A stretch of 64,000 nucleotides of DNA from CAVSKL01 sp963728475 [NCBI: Candidatus Eiseniibacteriota bacterium] (GTDB taxonomy: Bacteria > Eisenbacteria > RBG-16-71-46 > JABDJR01). The stretch covers positions 496,001-560,000 of the forward strand of contig CAVSKL010000002.1 of the NCBI GenBank assembly GCA_963728475.1. Direction: 5' to 3'. The position numbers were made by a program, and so were the translations under genes. Positions 1 to 7,870 of this stretch are shown one piece after another. Each line of letters opens with the position of its first letter. The first letter of the stretch is position 1. The notes under the pieces are model-generated. The model saw nothing but the letters and a program-made list of their open reading frames with translations. It was not told where the DNA came from and ran no database searches.

Positions 1-1
1 C

Positions 2-964
2 GAGGCCGGCCTCGTGCAGCAGGACGCCGACCGGGTCTACTTCGAGGTTCCGCACCCCGTCCGCTTCCAGCGCCGGGGAGCGGAGATCCTGGGGCTACCC
101 TACGACGGCCTCCGGATCTCCTTCACCATCCAGTACGACAACCGGGTGATCGGCACCCAGTTCGCCACCTTCGACGTGGTGCCCGAGACCTTCCGCGAAC
201 AAATCGCCCCCGCCCGCACCTTCGTCCTGCAGCGCGAGGTGGAACAGCTCCTGGCCGCGGGGATGATCCAGGGGGGAAAGCTCGAGAACGCCATCGTGGT
301 CTCCGAGGAAAGGGTCGTGAACAAGGAGGGGCTCCGGTTCCGGGACGAGTTCGTCCGGCACAAGGTGCTCGACCTCCTCGGCGATCTCACCCTGCTCGGC
401 CGGCCGCTCCGCGGGCACGTCCTGGCCTGGCGGTCGGGCCACGAGAGCCACGTGCAGTTCGTCAAGGAACTGGCCGAGGCCGAACGCCGGGCCTCGGGAT
501 TCGATCTGCCGCCGCGGCCGGACGGCAGCGGCGCCTACTGGGACATCGAGGCGATCACCCAGATCATGCCCCACCGCTATCCGTTCCTCCTGGTGGACCG
601 CATCGTGGAGCTCACCGACGAGCGGGTGGTGGGAATCAAGAACGTGACCATGAACGAGCCGTACTTCACCGGCCACTTCCCCGGCCACCCCATCATGCCC
701 GCGGTGCTCATCATCGAGGCCATGGCCCAGACCGGGGGGGTTCTGCTCCTCAACAAGGTGGAGCGGCCGCGCGAGAAGCTCGTATATTTCATGGGGATCG
801 ACGGCGCCAAGTTCCGGCGTCCGGTTCGTCCCGGAGACCAGCTTCGCTTCGAGCTGGAAATGCTCAAGCTCAGGGGTCGCATCTGCAAGATGGCGGGCAA
901 GGCGTTCGTGGACGGGAATCTGGTCGCCGAGGCCGATCTCCTGTCCAGCGTCGTGGACCGCTAG
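2..964 (+). CDS. lpxC-fabZ: Bifunctional LpxC-FabZ fusion (5' truncated by window edge)
   Basis: The reading frame is open to the left edge, so the N-terminal half of LpxC lies outside the window. The visible part has the LpxC C-terminal domain: GKLENAIV, RHKVLDLLGDL with the zinc-binding His and Asp (about residues 116 and 120 of the visible part), and SGH with the general-acid His. A complete FabZ domain follows, with MPHRYPFLLVDR (catalytic His) and GHFPGHPIMPAVLIIEAMAQ (catalytic Glu). LpxC deacetylates UDP-3-acyl-GlcNAc, the committed step of lipid A synthesis; FabZ dehydrates 3-hydroxyacyl-ACP. The fusion joins two enzymes competing for the 3-hydroxyacyl-ACP pool and is known from Bacteroidetes and relatives. 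First visible gene of the lpx operon; lpxA follows after 10 nt. Confidence 0.95.
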   Translation, partial: EAGLVQQDADRVYFEVPHPVRFQRRGAEILGLPYDGLRISFTIQYDNRVIGTQFATFDVVPETFREQIAPARTFVLQREVEQLLAAGMIQGGKLENAIVVSEERVVNKEGLRFRDEFVRHKVLDLLGDLTLLGRPLRGHVLAWRSGHESHVQFVKELAEAERRASGFDLPPRPDGSGAYWDIEAITQIMPHRYPFLLVDRIVELTDERVVGIKNVTMNEPYFTGHFPGHPIMPAVLIIEAMAQTGGVLLLNKVERPREKLVYFMGIDGAKFRRPVRPGDQLRFELEMLKLRGRICKMAGKAFVDGNLVAEADLLSSVVDR

Positions 965-974
965 GAGAGAGTTC

Positions 975-1748
975 ATGGCAGAGATCGCCGCAACCGCAGT
1001 CGTAGACCGCCTCGCCGAACTGGACCCGGACGTCGAGGTCGGCCCCTACGCCATCATCGGCCCCCACGTACGGATCGGAGCCGGCTCCACCGTGGGCGCG
1101 CACGCCTTCCTGGACGGTTACACCGAGATCGGCCGCCAGTGCCGGATCTTCCCCCACGCGGTAGTGGGGACGCCTCCCCAGGATCTCAAGTTCCGGGGGG
1201 AGAAGAGCTGGCTCCGGATCGGCGACCGCACCGTGATCCGGGAGTTCGCCACCTTGAATCCGGCCACCGCCGAGGGACAGGCCACGACGGTGGGCACCGA
1301 CTGCCTGCTCATGGCCTACTCCCACGTGGCCCACAACTGCCATCTGGGCAACTTCGTGATCCTGGCCAACTCGGTGAACCTGGCCGGCCACGTCCGGGTG
1401 GACGACTACGCCATCATCGGCGGAGTGACCCCGGTCCACCAGTTCGTGCGGATCGGCATTCACGCCTTCATCGGCGGCGGCTCCCGCATCCCCATGGACG
1501 TGGCTCCCTACTCCAAGGTGGCCGGCAACCCCGCCCGCGCCTTCGGCCTGAATGCGGTGGGGCTGGCCCGGCGCGGGTTCCCCCCCGCGACCCTGGCCGC
1601 GCTCAAGTCCGCCTACCGCCTTTTCTTCCGGAGCCGGCTGAGGGTGGAGGAAGCGGCCGAGCGCGTCCGCGTGGAGGTGCCTCCCCTGCCCGAGGTCGAC
1701 GTCCTGGTCGAGTTCATGTTGACCTCGGAGCGCGGCGTGACCCGGTGA
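975..1748 (+). CDS. lpxA: UDP-N-acetylglucosamine acyltransferase LpxA
   Basis: 257 residues, close to the usual ~260. The first ~190 residues show the hexapeptide repeats of a left-handed beta-helix (for example VRIGAGSTV, TEIGRQCRI). The catalytic His falls in YSHVAHNCHLGN (about His120, equivalent to E. coli His125). A C-terminal helical region follows. The enzyme transfers 3-hydroxyacyl from ACP to UDP-GlcNAc in the cytoplasm, the first step of lipid A synthesis. The start has an AGGAGAG ribosome binding site at 964-970. Its stop overlaps the GTG start of the following oxidoreductase. Because that neighbour could be GnnA-like, the natural substrate might be UDP-GlcNAc3N rather than UDP-GlcNAc; this is inference only. 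Confidence 0.96.
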   Translation: MAEIAATAVVDRLAELDPDVEVGPYAIIGPHVRIGAGSTVGAHAFLDGYTEIGRQCRIFPHAVVGTPPQDLKFRGEKSWLRIGDRTVIREFATLNPATAEGQATTVGTDCLLMAYSHVAHNCHLGNFVILANSVNLAGHVRVDDYAIIGGVTPVHQFVRIGIHAFIGGGSRIPMDVAPYSKVAGNPARAFGLNAVGLARRGFPPATLAALKSAYRLFFRSRLRVEEAAERVRVEVPPLPEVDVLVEFMLTSERGVTR

Positions 1749-2749
1749 GCGCCGGTTCCGGACGCCTCGAGGTGGTGGTGCTGGGGGTGGGGTACCTGGG
1801 CGCCCGCCATGCCCAGAAGCTCGCCGCTTCGGAGGGATTCCACCTGGCCGCGGTCTACGACGCGGTCCCCGAGCGGGCCCGCGCGGTGGCCTCGGAGCTG
1901 GGATGCGAGGCCGCGGAGAGCCCCGAAGCGGCCCTGCGCCGGGCCGAGGTCGCGGTGGTGGCCACCAGCACCCCGTCCCATCGCGGGGCGGTGGAGTCCG
2001 CGCTCTCCGCCGGGAAGCCGGTCCTGGTCGAGAAACCGATCACCGGACGGGTGGCCGACGCCCAGGCGCTGGTCGATCTGGCCCGCGAGCGGGACCTTCC
2101 CCTCCACGTGGGGCACGTGGAGCGCTTCAACCCCGCGCTTCGCGGGCTGGTGGGACGCATCCCCGCCCCGCTCTTCGTGGAGAGCCACCGGCTCGCCCCC
2201 CTGGTCCCCCGGAACCTCGATCTGGACGTGGTCCAGGACCTCATGGTGCACGACCTCGACCTCGCCATCGCCTTCGTGGGGGAGGAGCCGTCCGCGGTGG
2301 ACGGGGTGGGGGTGGCGGTGCTCACCGAGCGGGTGGACATCGCCAACGCCCGGCTGACCTTTCCCTCGGGCGCGGTGGCCAACCTGACCGCGAGCCGGGT
2401 GTCGATCGAGCGGACCCGCAAGTTCCGCATGTTTCTCCCCGGCGCCTACGTCTCCGCCGACTGCGCCGCCCGCACCGGCCACGTCTACCGGCTCAAGGAG
2501 AGCGCCTCGCGCGAGGAGATCCTCCGCGACGCGTTCCGTTCCGCCGGCCCGGTGGAGATGGCCCGGCTCCTGGATCACCGGGTCGAGGGGCCGGGGGGCG
2601 AGGACCCGCTGAGCGCCGAGCACGAGGCCTTCCGGCGCGCGGTCTTCGGGCTTCCCCACGAGGGGGTGACCGGCGAGGCGGCGCTCCGGACCCTGCGCGC
2701 CATGGTCGCGGTGGAAGCGGCGATCGCGAGGCGGTTCGGGGGCTCCTGA
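1745..2749 (+). CDS. Gfo/Idh/MocA-family NAD(P)-dependent oxidoreductase in the lpx operon
   Basis: 334 residues from a GTG that overlaps the lpxA stop. The N-terminal Rossmann fold has GVGYLGARHAQKL, followed by EKPITGRVADAQ (the conserved EKP of the family) and GHVERFNPAL. The C-terminal half is the alpha/beta dimer domain. Genes of this family between lpxA and lpxB are known in several phyla. One characterised member, GnnA, oxidises the 3-OH of UDP-GlcNAc so that GnnB can aminate it for amide-linked lipid A. No GnnB-type aminotransferase is visible here, so the GnnA assignment is only a possibility. Family membership is secure; the substrate is not. Confidence 0.85.
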   Translation: MSAGSGRLEVVVLGVGYLGARHAQKLAASEGFHLAAVYDAVPERARAVASELGCEAAESPEAALRRAEVAVVATSTPSHRGAVESALSAGKPVLVEKPITGRVADAQALVDLARERDLPLHVGHVERFNPALRGLVGRIPAPLFVESHRLAPLVPRNLDLDVVQDLMVHDLDLAIAFVGEEPSAVDGVGVAVLTERVDIANARLTFPSGAVANLTASRVSIERTRKFRMFLPGAYVSADCAARTGHVYRLKESASREEILRDAFRSAGPVEMARLLDHRVEGPGGEDPLSAEHEAFRRAVFGLPHEGVTGEAALRTLRAMVAVEAAIARRFGGS

Positions 2750-3876
2750 TGGCCTACCGCCTCTTCGTCTCGGCGGGAGAGGCCTCCGGCGACCGGCATG
2801 CGGCGGGGCTGGTGCGCGCGCTCCGCCGGCGGGTGGGGGATCTGGAGATCCGCGGCCTGGGGGGCCCGCAGCTCGAGGCCGAGGGGGCGGCGCTGTTGGC
2901 CCGGATCGAGGACCTCTCGGTGCTGGGCTTCGCCGAGGTCGCGCGCAAGCTCCCGTTCTTCCGCCGCCTGATGGCGCGGGCGATGGAGGAGATCGCCGCC
3001 TTCGATCCCCACCTGGTGCTCCCGGTGGACTATCCCGGGTTCAACCTCCGCCTGGGGCGGCGGGCGCGGGCGCGCGGGCGCCGGGTCGCCTACTACATCG
3101 CCCCCCAGGTGTGGGCGTGGCGACGCGACCGCCGCCCGGGGATCGGCCGCGCGGTGGACAAGCTCCTGGTGGTGTTCCCGTTCGAGGAGCCGCTCTTCCG
3201 CGAGGCGGGGATCGACGCCGAATTCGTGGGGCATCCGCTCCTGGACGAGATGCCCGAGCCGACCCCGCCCGAAGCGGTGCGCGGACTCCTGGGGGTGGGC
3301 GCCGAGGCCCCGCTCCTCGCGCTTCTCCCCGGAAGCCGTCCCCAGGAGGTGGGCCAGATCCTGCCGCTTCTGGCCGCGGGAGCCCGGCGGCTGGCCGGGC
3401 GGGGGGTGCGGGCGGCGGTAAGCCGTGCCCCGGGCCTGGCCGAAGCGCACTTCGCTGCGGCCCGGGCCGCCGGGATCCCGGTCTGGACCGGGGCCGCCGC
3501 CGCCCTGGCCCGGGCCGCCGACGCCGCCCTGGTGGCCAGCGGGACCGCCACCCTGGAGACCGGGCTCCTGGGCACCCCGCTGGCCGTGGTCTACCGCACC
3601 GGGCGGGTGAACTGGGAGATGGCCCGGGCCCTGGTCAAGATCCGCACGGTGGGGCTGGTCAACATCGCGGCGGGAGGGAACCGGATTCCGGAACTCCTGC
3701 AGGGGGCCCTCACCCCCGAGCGGGTGGCCGGGACCGCGGAACGGCTCTTGTTCGACCCCCGCGAGCGCGAGGAGCAACGCGCCTACCTGGCGCCCCTCCG
3801 GGAGCGCCTGGGGGGTGGGGGAGCCGCGGAGAAGGCCGCGGAGGCGGTGGCGCGGTTCCTGGAGGGGGGCGCGTGA
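2749..3876 (+). CDS. lpxB: Lipid-A-disaccharide synthase LpxB
   Basis: 375 residues, typical length. It starts with MAYRLFVSAGEASGDRHAA, the diagnostic LpxB N-terminus, and contains VDYPGFNLRLGRRA, YYIAPQVWAWRRDR and LLPGSRPQEV. This GT19 enzyme joins UDP-2,3-diacylglucosamine and lipid X at the inner face of the inner membrane. The ATG overlaps the previous stop (TGATG), implying translational coupling. No LpxH, LpxI or LpxG pyrophosphatase is visible in the window; it must lie elsewhere. Confidence 0.97.
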   Translation: MAYRLFVSAGEASGDRHAAGLVRALRRRVGDLEIRGLGGPQLEAEGAALLARIEDLSVLGFAEVARKLPFFRRLMARAMEEIAAFDPHLVLPVDYPGFNLRLGRRARARGRRVAYYIAPQVWAWRRDRRPGIGRAVDKLLVVFPFEEPLFREAGIDAEFVGHPLLDEMPEPTPPEAVRGLLGVGAEAPLLALLPGSRPQEVGQILPLLAAGARRLAGRGVRAAVSRAPGLAEAHFAAARAAGIPVWTGAAAALARAADAALVASGTATLETGLLGTPLAVVYRTGRVNWEMARALVKIRTVGLVNIAAGGNRIPELLQGALTPERVAGTAERLLFDPREREEQRAYLAPLRERLGGGGAAEKAAEAVARFLEGGA

Positions 3877-4538
3877 GCAACCGCCTCGAGCGGCGCGTCC
3901 GGGGGCTGGGGCGGTGGCTGGGGGCGGGGGCGGGGGCCTCGGTGCTCCGGCTGAGCGCCCGGTGGACCCGGACCGCGCTTCTTCATCAGGAACGTGAAGG
4001 GGATGCGCTAAACAATTACCATTCGGTGATTTATGTTTTGTGGCATGGACGGTTCTGGCTCCCGGCGGCGGTGCTTGGGCGCTCGGGGGCGGCGATCCTG
4101 GTGAGCCTTTCCGAGGACGGCGAGGTGATCGCGCGGGCGGCCGAGCGCCTGGGGTTCCGCACCGTGCGCGGGAGTTCGAGCCGCGGCGGGCGCGAGGGCC
4201 TCCGGGAGATGGAAGCGCTCCTGCGCGACGGGGTGTCGGTGGCGCTCACCCCCGACGGGCCGCGGGGACCCCGCCGTCGCGCCCAGATGGGCGCGGTGGC
4301 CCTGGCCGCGCGCACCGCGCGGCCCCTGGTGCCGGTGGGGGCGGCGGCGCGGCCCGCGTGGGCGCTCCGCTCCTGGGACCGGTTCCAGGTGCCGCGGCCG
4401 GGGGCTCGCGGCGCCATCGTCTACGGGCCCTCCCTCCAGGTTCCGGCGGGGGGGGACCTGGAACCCTGGCGGCGGCGGTTGGAGGCCGCGTTGACCGCGG
4501 CCGAGGCCGAGGCCGACCGGGCGGTGGGGGCGCGGTGA
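3873..4538 (+). CDS. Lysophospholipid acyltransferase-like protein (DUF374)
   Basis: 221 residues from a GTG overlapping the lpxB stop. Shows the DUF374 signatures: LWHGRFWLPA near residue 55, SLSEDGEVIA, RGSSSRGG and LTPDGPRGPRRR. The family is related to membrane glycerophospholipid/lipid A acyltransferases and often sits in lpx/waaA operons, so it may act as a late lipid A acyltransferase; that role is inferred from position. The N-terminus is amphipathic and probably peripheral to the membrane. Bases about 3979-4047 (HQEREGDALNNYHSVIYVLW) use AT-ending codons (CTA, AAT, ATT, TAT, GTT, TTG) that are rare in the neighbouring genes. Confidence 0.85.
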   Translation: MSNRLERRVRGLGRWLGAGAGASVLRLSARWTRTALLHQEREGDALNNYHSVIYVLWHGRFWLPAAVLGRSGAAILVSLSEDGEVIARAAERLGFRTVRGSSSRGGREGLREMEALLRDGVSVALTPDGPRGPRRRAQMGAVALAARTARPLVPVGAAARPAWALRSWDRFQVPRPGARGAIVYGPSLQVPAGGDLEPWRRRLEAALTAAEAEADRAVGAR

Positions 4539-5791
4539 AGCCGGCGCTGGCCGCCTACCGCTTCCTCACCCGGGCCGCCGAGCCCCTGACCCCCCTGCTT
4601 CTGCGGGTAGGGGCCGGGGAGGAGCCCGTGGAGTTTCATCGGGAGCGGGCCGCCCGCGCTCCCGCCGCCCGGGGCGCGGTGTGGTGGCACGCCGCCTCGC
4701 TGGGAGAGGTGGCGGCCCTGGATCCGCTCCTCGAACGCGCGCGGGCCCGGGGCCTGGCCGCGAGCTTCTCGGTGACCGTCAACACCGCCGCCGGGCGCGG
4801 CGCCGCCCGCGAGCGCTGGGGGGAGCGGGCCGCGCTGGCCCCGCTCGACCTTCCCGGCGCGGTGCGCCGCGCCTTCGATCTCCGCCGCCCCCGGGCCCTG
4901 ATCCTCATCGAGACCGAGCTCTGGCCCAACTGGCTCCTGGCCGCCGCGGAGCGCGGGGTGGCGGTGGGGATCGCCAACGGACGCCTCTCCGACCGCTCGT
5001 TTCCGCGTTACCGGCGCCTGGCCGCGGTCTTCCGCCCGCTCATGGCCAGCCTCCGCGCGGTGGCGGCCCGGACCGAGGCCGACCGCGACCGGTTCCTGGA
5101 GCTGGGAGCGCCGCCGGAGGCGCTCCGGGTGACCGGGAACGCCAAGCACGACCGCCTGGCCGTGGCCGCCCCCGCCGCGCTCCCCTGGCCGGCGTCGCCG
5201 GTGCTCACGGTGGGGAGCCTCCGCCCCGGCGAGGAGGCGCCGGTCCTGGCCGCGTTCGAGCGGTTGCGCGCGCGCGTGCCGGGGCTCCGGTTGGTGCTGG
5301 CGCTCCGCCACCCCGGGGCGTGGGACGCGCTCGACCGGGACCTGGCCGGCCGCGGCTTCCGTCCCGCCCGGCGGAGCCGTCCCGCTCCCGGGGACCGCGA
5401 CGCCGACGTGCTCATCGTGGACACCCACGGCGAGCTCCCCGGCCTCTACGCCGCCTCCTCGGTGGCGCTGGTCGGCGGCACCCTGGTCCCGGTGGGCGGG
5501 CACAACGTGCTGGAGGCGGCGATGGCCGGGGTCCCGGTGCTGTTCGGGCCACACCTGGGCAACGTGGCCGAGGAGGCCCGTGCCCTTCTGGAAGCCGGCG
5601 CCGCCCGCACCGTGGGCGACCCCGACGAGCTGGCCCGGGCCGCCGCTTCGTGGCTCGGCGACGACGACGCCCGCCGCCAAGCGGGAGCGCGCGCCCGCCG
5701 GGCCGCGGAATCGCTCCGGGGGGCCTCGGAGCGGACGCTGGACTGGCTGGTGGAGCGGGGCGTGCTTTTCCCCGAAGCCCAACCCCGATGA
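4535..5791 (+). CDS. waaA: 3-deoxy-D-manno-octulosonic acid transferase (Kdo transferase)
   Basis: 418 residues, usual for WaaA/KdtA (GT30). Key features: WWHAASLGEV with the conserved Glu of the acceptor site, ILIETELWPNWL, GNAKHDRL and, in the C-terminal GT-B domain, VGGTLVPVGGHNVLEAA. It adds CMP-Kdo to lipid IVA at the cytoplasmic face of the inner membrane. The GTG overlaps the preceding stop and lpxK starts inside its stop codon, so expression is coupled. Whether it adds one or two Kdo residues cannot be read from sequence. Confidence 0.95.
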   Translation: MKPALAAYRFLTRAAEPLTPLLLRVGAGEEPVEFHRERAARAPAARGAVWWHAASLGEVAALDPLLERARARGLAASFSVTVNTAAGRGAARERWGERAALAPLDLPGAVRRAFDLRRPRALILIETELWPNWLLAAAERGVAVGIANGRLSDRSFPRYRRLAAVFRPLMASLRAVAARTEADRDRFLELGAPPEALRVTGNAKHDRLAVAAPAALPWPASPVLTVGSLRPGEEAPVLAAFERLRARVPGLRLVLALRHPGAWDALDRDLAGRGFRPARRSRPAPGDRDADVLIVDTHGELPGLYAASSVALVGGTLVPVGGHNVLEAAMAGVPVLFGPHLGNVAEEARALLEAGAARTVGDPDELARAAASWLGDDDARRQAGARARRAAESLRGASERTLDWLVERGVLFPEAQPR

Positions 5792-6837
5792 AGCGCCCGC
5801 CCTGGGAAACGGACCCCCCGCCGGTCTGGGCGCGGGCGGCGGCGGTCCTCTACGGCGCGGGGGCGGCGCTCCACCGCGGCGTCTATGCGGCCGGGCTCCG
5901 GGCCTCGATCCGGCTCCCGGTGCCGGTCGTGAGCGTGGGGAATCTCGCGGTGGGGGGGACGGGCAAGACCCCGGCGGTGCGGGCGCTGGCCGAGGCGGCG
6001 CTCCGGGCGGGCCGGCGCCCCGCCATCCTCACCCGAGGCTACGGCGGGACCCGGGCCGGGATCCTCCGGAGCGGCGCCTGGTCCGGCGGCCCCGCCCGCG
6101 CCGCGGAGGCGGGGGACGAGCCGCTGTGGCTGAGCCGCGCCCTTCCCGGGGTGCCGGTGGGGGTGGGCCCGGACCGGGCGGCCTCGGGGCGGGCGCTCCT
6201 CGCCGCGGGGGAGACGGTGGACGTCTTCCTTCTCGACGACGGGTTCCAGCACCGGCGCCTGGCCCGCGACGCCGACCTGGTGCTGGTCGACGCCGCGGCC
6301 CCGTTCGGAAACGGGCGGCTCCTTCCCGCCGGGCGGTTACGGGAGCGGCCGGCCGCGCTGTCCCGGGCCGCGGTGATCCTGGCCGCCGGGGCCTCGGGCA
6401 AGGTCCCCGCCGCCACCAGGTCGCTCCTCGCCCGCGTCGCCCCCCGGGCGGAGATCCTGGGCGCGCGCCCGCGTCCGGGCCCGCTCCGGCGGCTGGGGGA
6501 AGAGGGGGCGGCGCCCGATCCGCGCGGGCTCGCGGTGCGGGCGGTGGCGGGGATCGCGCGGCCGGAACGGCTGGCGGAATCGCTGGCCGAGGCGGGGGCG
6601 CGGGTGGTGGCGCTCTCCCGCTATCCCGACCATCACCGGTTCGGGGCGGCCGAGGCGCGCTCCGAGGAGCGGGCGGCGGCGGCGGTGGGGGCGCGGCCGG
6701 TCACCACCGCCAAGGACGCGGTGCGGCTGGAGGGGGTGGCCGATCCGGAGGGGGGCTGGCTGGTGCTCGAGATCGTGCTCGAGGTCGAGGGGGGATGGGA
6801 CCGGCTGTGGTCGCGGCTCACTTCCCCCCCCGGGTGA
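5788..6837 (+). CDS. lpxK: Tetraacyldisaccharide 4'-kinase LpxK
   Basis: 349 residues. VSVGNLAVGGTGKTP (about residues 48-62) is the unusual LpxK P-loop, and LLDDGFQHRRLARD is the Walker B-like DDGFQH motif containing the catalytic pair. SRYPDHHRF and TTAKDAVRL near the C-terminus are family hallmarks. The N-terminal ~35 residues form the membrane-associating segment. It phosphorylates the 4' position of the lipid A disaccharide. Last gene of the operon; a perfect dyad follows 21 nt downstream. Confidence 0.95.
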   Translation: MKRPPWETDPPPVWARAAAVLYGAGAALHRGVYAAGLRASIRLPVPVVSVGNLAVGGTGKTPAVRALAEAALRAGRRPAILTRGYGGTRAGILRSGAWSGGPARAAEAGDEPLWLSRALPGVPVGVGPDRAASGRALLAAGETVDVFLLDDGFQHRRLARDADLVLVDAAAPFGNGRLLPAGRLRERPAALSRAAVILAAGASGKVPAATRSLLARVAPRAEILGARPRPGPLRRLGEEGAAPDPRGLAVRAVAGIARPERLAESLAEAGARVVALSRYPDHHRFGAAEARSEERAAAAVGARPVTTAKDAVRLEGVADPEGGWLVLEIVLEVEGGWDRLWSRLTSPPG

Positions 6838-6857
6838 GGGCCGGGGGGCAGGAAAGA

Positions 6858-6889
6858 CGCGGGGGGCGGTCCCGGGACCGCCCCCCGCG
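6858..6889. terminator. Perfect 32-nt palindrome between convergent genes, likely bidirectional terminator
   Basis: The half-site 6858-6873 (CGCGGGGGGCGGTCCC) is exactly complementary to 6874-6889, giving a 16-bp uninterrupted dyad. It lies between lpxK (+) and the lipoprotein gene (-). There is no T-run on either side, so it would act as a GC-rich U-less terminator or RNA-stabilising hairpin. Confidence 0.6.
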
Positions 6890-6918
6890 CAAGCGCACGC
6901 CCGGATCGCGGACGGGGC

Positions 6919-7545
6919 CTAGTTGTCCGCGAACTGCCCGATACGGACGGTGAGTTCGCGGGTCACGTCCACCGCGTCCCCGCTCGTCTCTTCCTCGCCG
7001 TGGAAGGTGAGCTTGACGATCACCCCGAACTCCACCGAGCTGGTCACGCAACCGCCTCCCTGCGGCCCGAGGCAGGAGACGGGGGGGATGATCTTGTAGC
7101 CGCCCGGCATCACCAGGACGAACCCCTCGGCGCTCCCGTTGATCGGGACCCGCACGTTCATCGCGCCGCGGAAGTTCTTGAGATCCACGGTGCCGTCGCC
7201 GTCGAGGTCCAGGCCGTCGGCATGGTTGGGATCCTCGAACACCAGATCGTAGCTGGTGAAGTGGACGGAGCCGAAGGGATCGCCCGGCGACACCGTGATC
7301 GCCGGATCGTGGGGGCGGTCCACGAAGGTGACCTCGACCACGTCCACCGGGATGAAGTCGTCGATGGGGTCGTTGGGCTTGGTCCCGTAGTTGTAGACGT
7401 CGCTCATGAGCGGCGAGTTGTTGTTGAGCGACTGCACGTCGATGATGTTGCGGGTGTCGCCGCCCTGTTCCTTGCAGCCCGAAAGGCCGATGCCGGCGGC
7501 GGCCACCAGCAGGGGCACCCAGGCCAGACGAAGACGGTTGTTCAT
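6919..7545 (-). CDS. Predicted lipoprotein of unknown function
   Basis: 208 residues. Starts MNNRLRLAWVPLLVAAAG and has a lipobox LSGC with Cys24, so it should be processed by signal peptidase II and anchored in the envelope. The start is supported by AAGGAGGAGAG a few bases upstream. The mature part is acidic and beta-rich. It carries DLDGDGTVDL near the middle, resembling an EF-hand/dockerin-type calcium loop, and two Cys residues (SCLGPQGGGC) that could form a disulphide. I do not recognise a family. Monocistronic, convergent with the lpx operon and divergent from nadB. Confidence 0.75.
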   Translation of the reverse strand: MNNRLRLAWVPLLVAAAGIGLSGCKEQGGDTRNIIDVQSLNNNSPLMSDVYNYGTKPNDPIDDFIPVDVVEVTFVDRPHDPAITVSPGDPFGSVHFTSYDLVFEDPNHADGLDLDGDGTVDLKNFRGAMNVRVPINGSAEGFVLVMPGGYKIIPPVSCLGPQGGGCVTSSVEFGVIVKLTFHGEEETSGDAVDVTRELTVRIGQFADN

Positions 7546-7870
7546 CCTCTCTCCTCCTTGTCGAACAGGCCTCCGGGTCGAGTGCGCGGAAGCGGATGGC
7601 GCGACCGCAATGCCGCGGCGCCGGCGACGAACCCGGGTTCGTCCGCCGCGCCGGAGGGCGGCGAAAACCGTCCCGGGGCGTGCCCCTCTCGGCGGCGGGC
7701 GCCTTTCACGTCGTTCCGGTATCGGAACCCCCGGGGGCGGACTGAATCCCGGGTGGGGTCCCGGTCCGGGCCTGGGGGTTTTAGCCCTCCGCTTGTGGGG
7801 GCGGGAGGCTTCCGGTATCATCGACGGTTGTCCTCGTACCTTGAGCATTCACTTTCAATTGGAACCCCGA
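7546..7870. other. 325-nt intergenic region between lipoprotein gene and nadB
   Basis: No ORF with coding character. The left part holds the Shine-Dalgarno of the leftward lipoprotein gene. The right part holds a promoter for nadB (7793-7821). The rest is GC-rich with no clear hairpin or repeat. Confidence 0.6.
7793..7821 (+). promoter_or_regulatory. Sigma-70 type promoter upstream of nadB
   Basis: TTGTGG at 7793-7798 and TATCAT at 7816-7821 with a 17-nt spacer. The predicted start is about 40 nt upstream of the nadB ATG. Confidence 0.5.

Noticed and set aside
7406-7870. Upstream extension of the nadB reading frame
   Set aside because: The extra residues are Arg/Pro-rich, overlap the lipoprotein start and precede the predicted promoter; the FAD motif begins shortly after the ATG at 7871.
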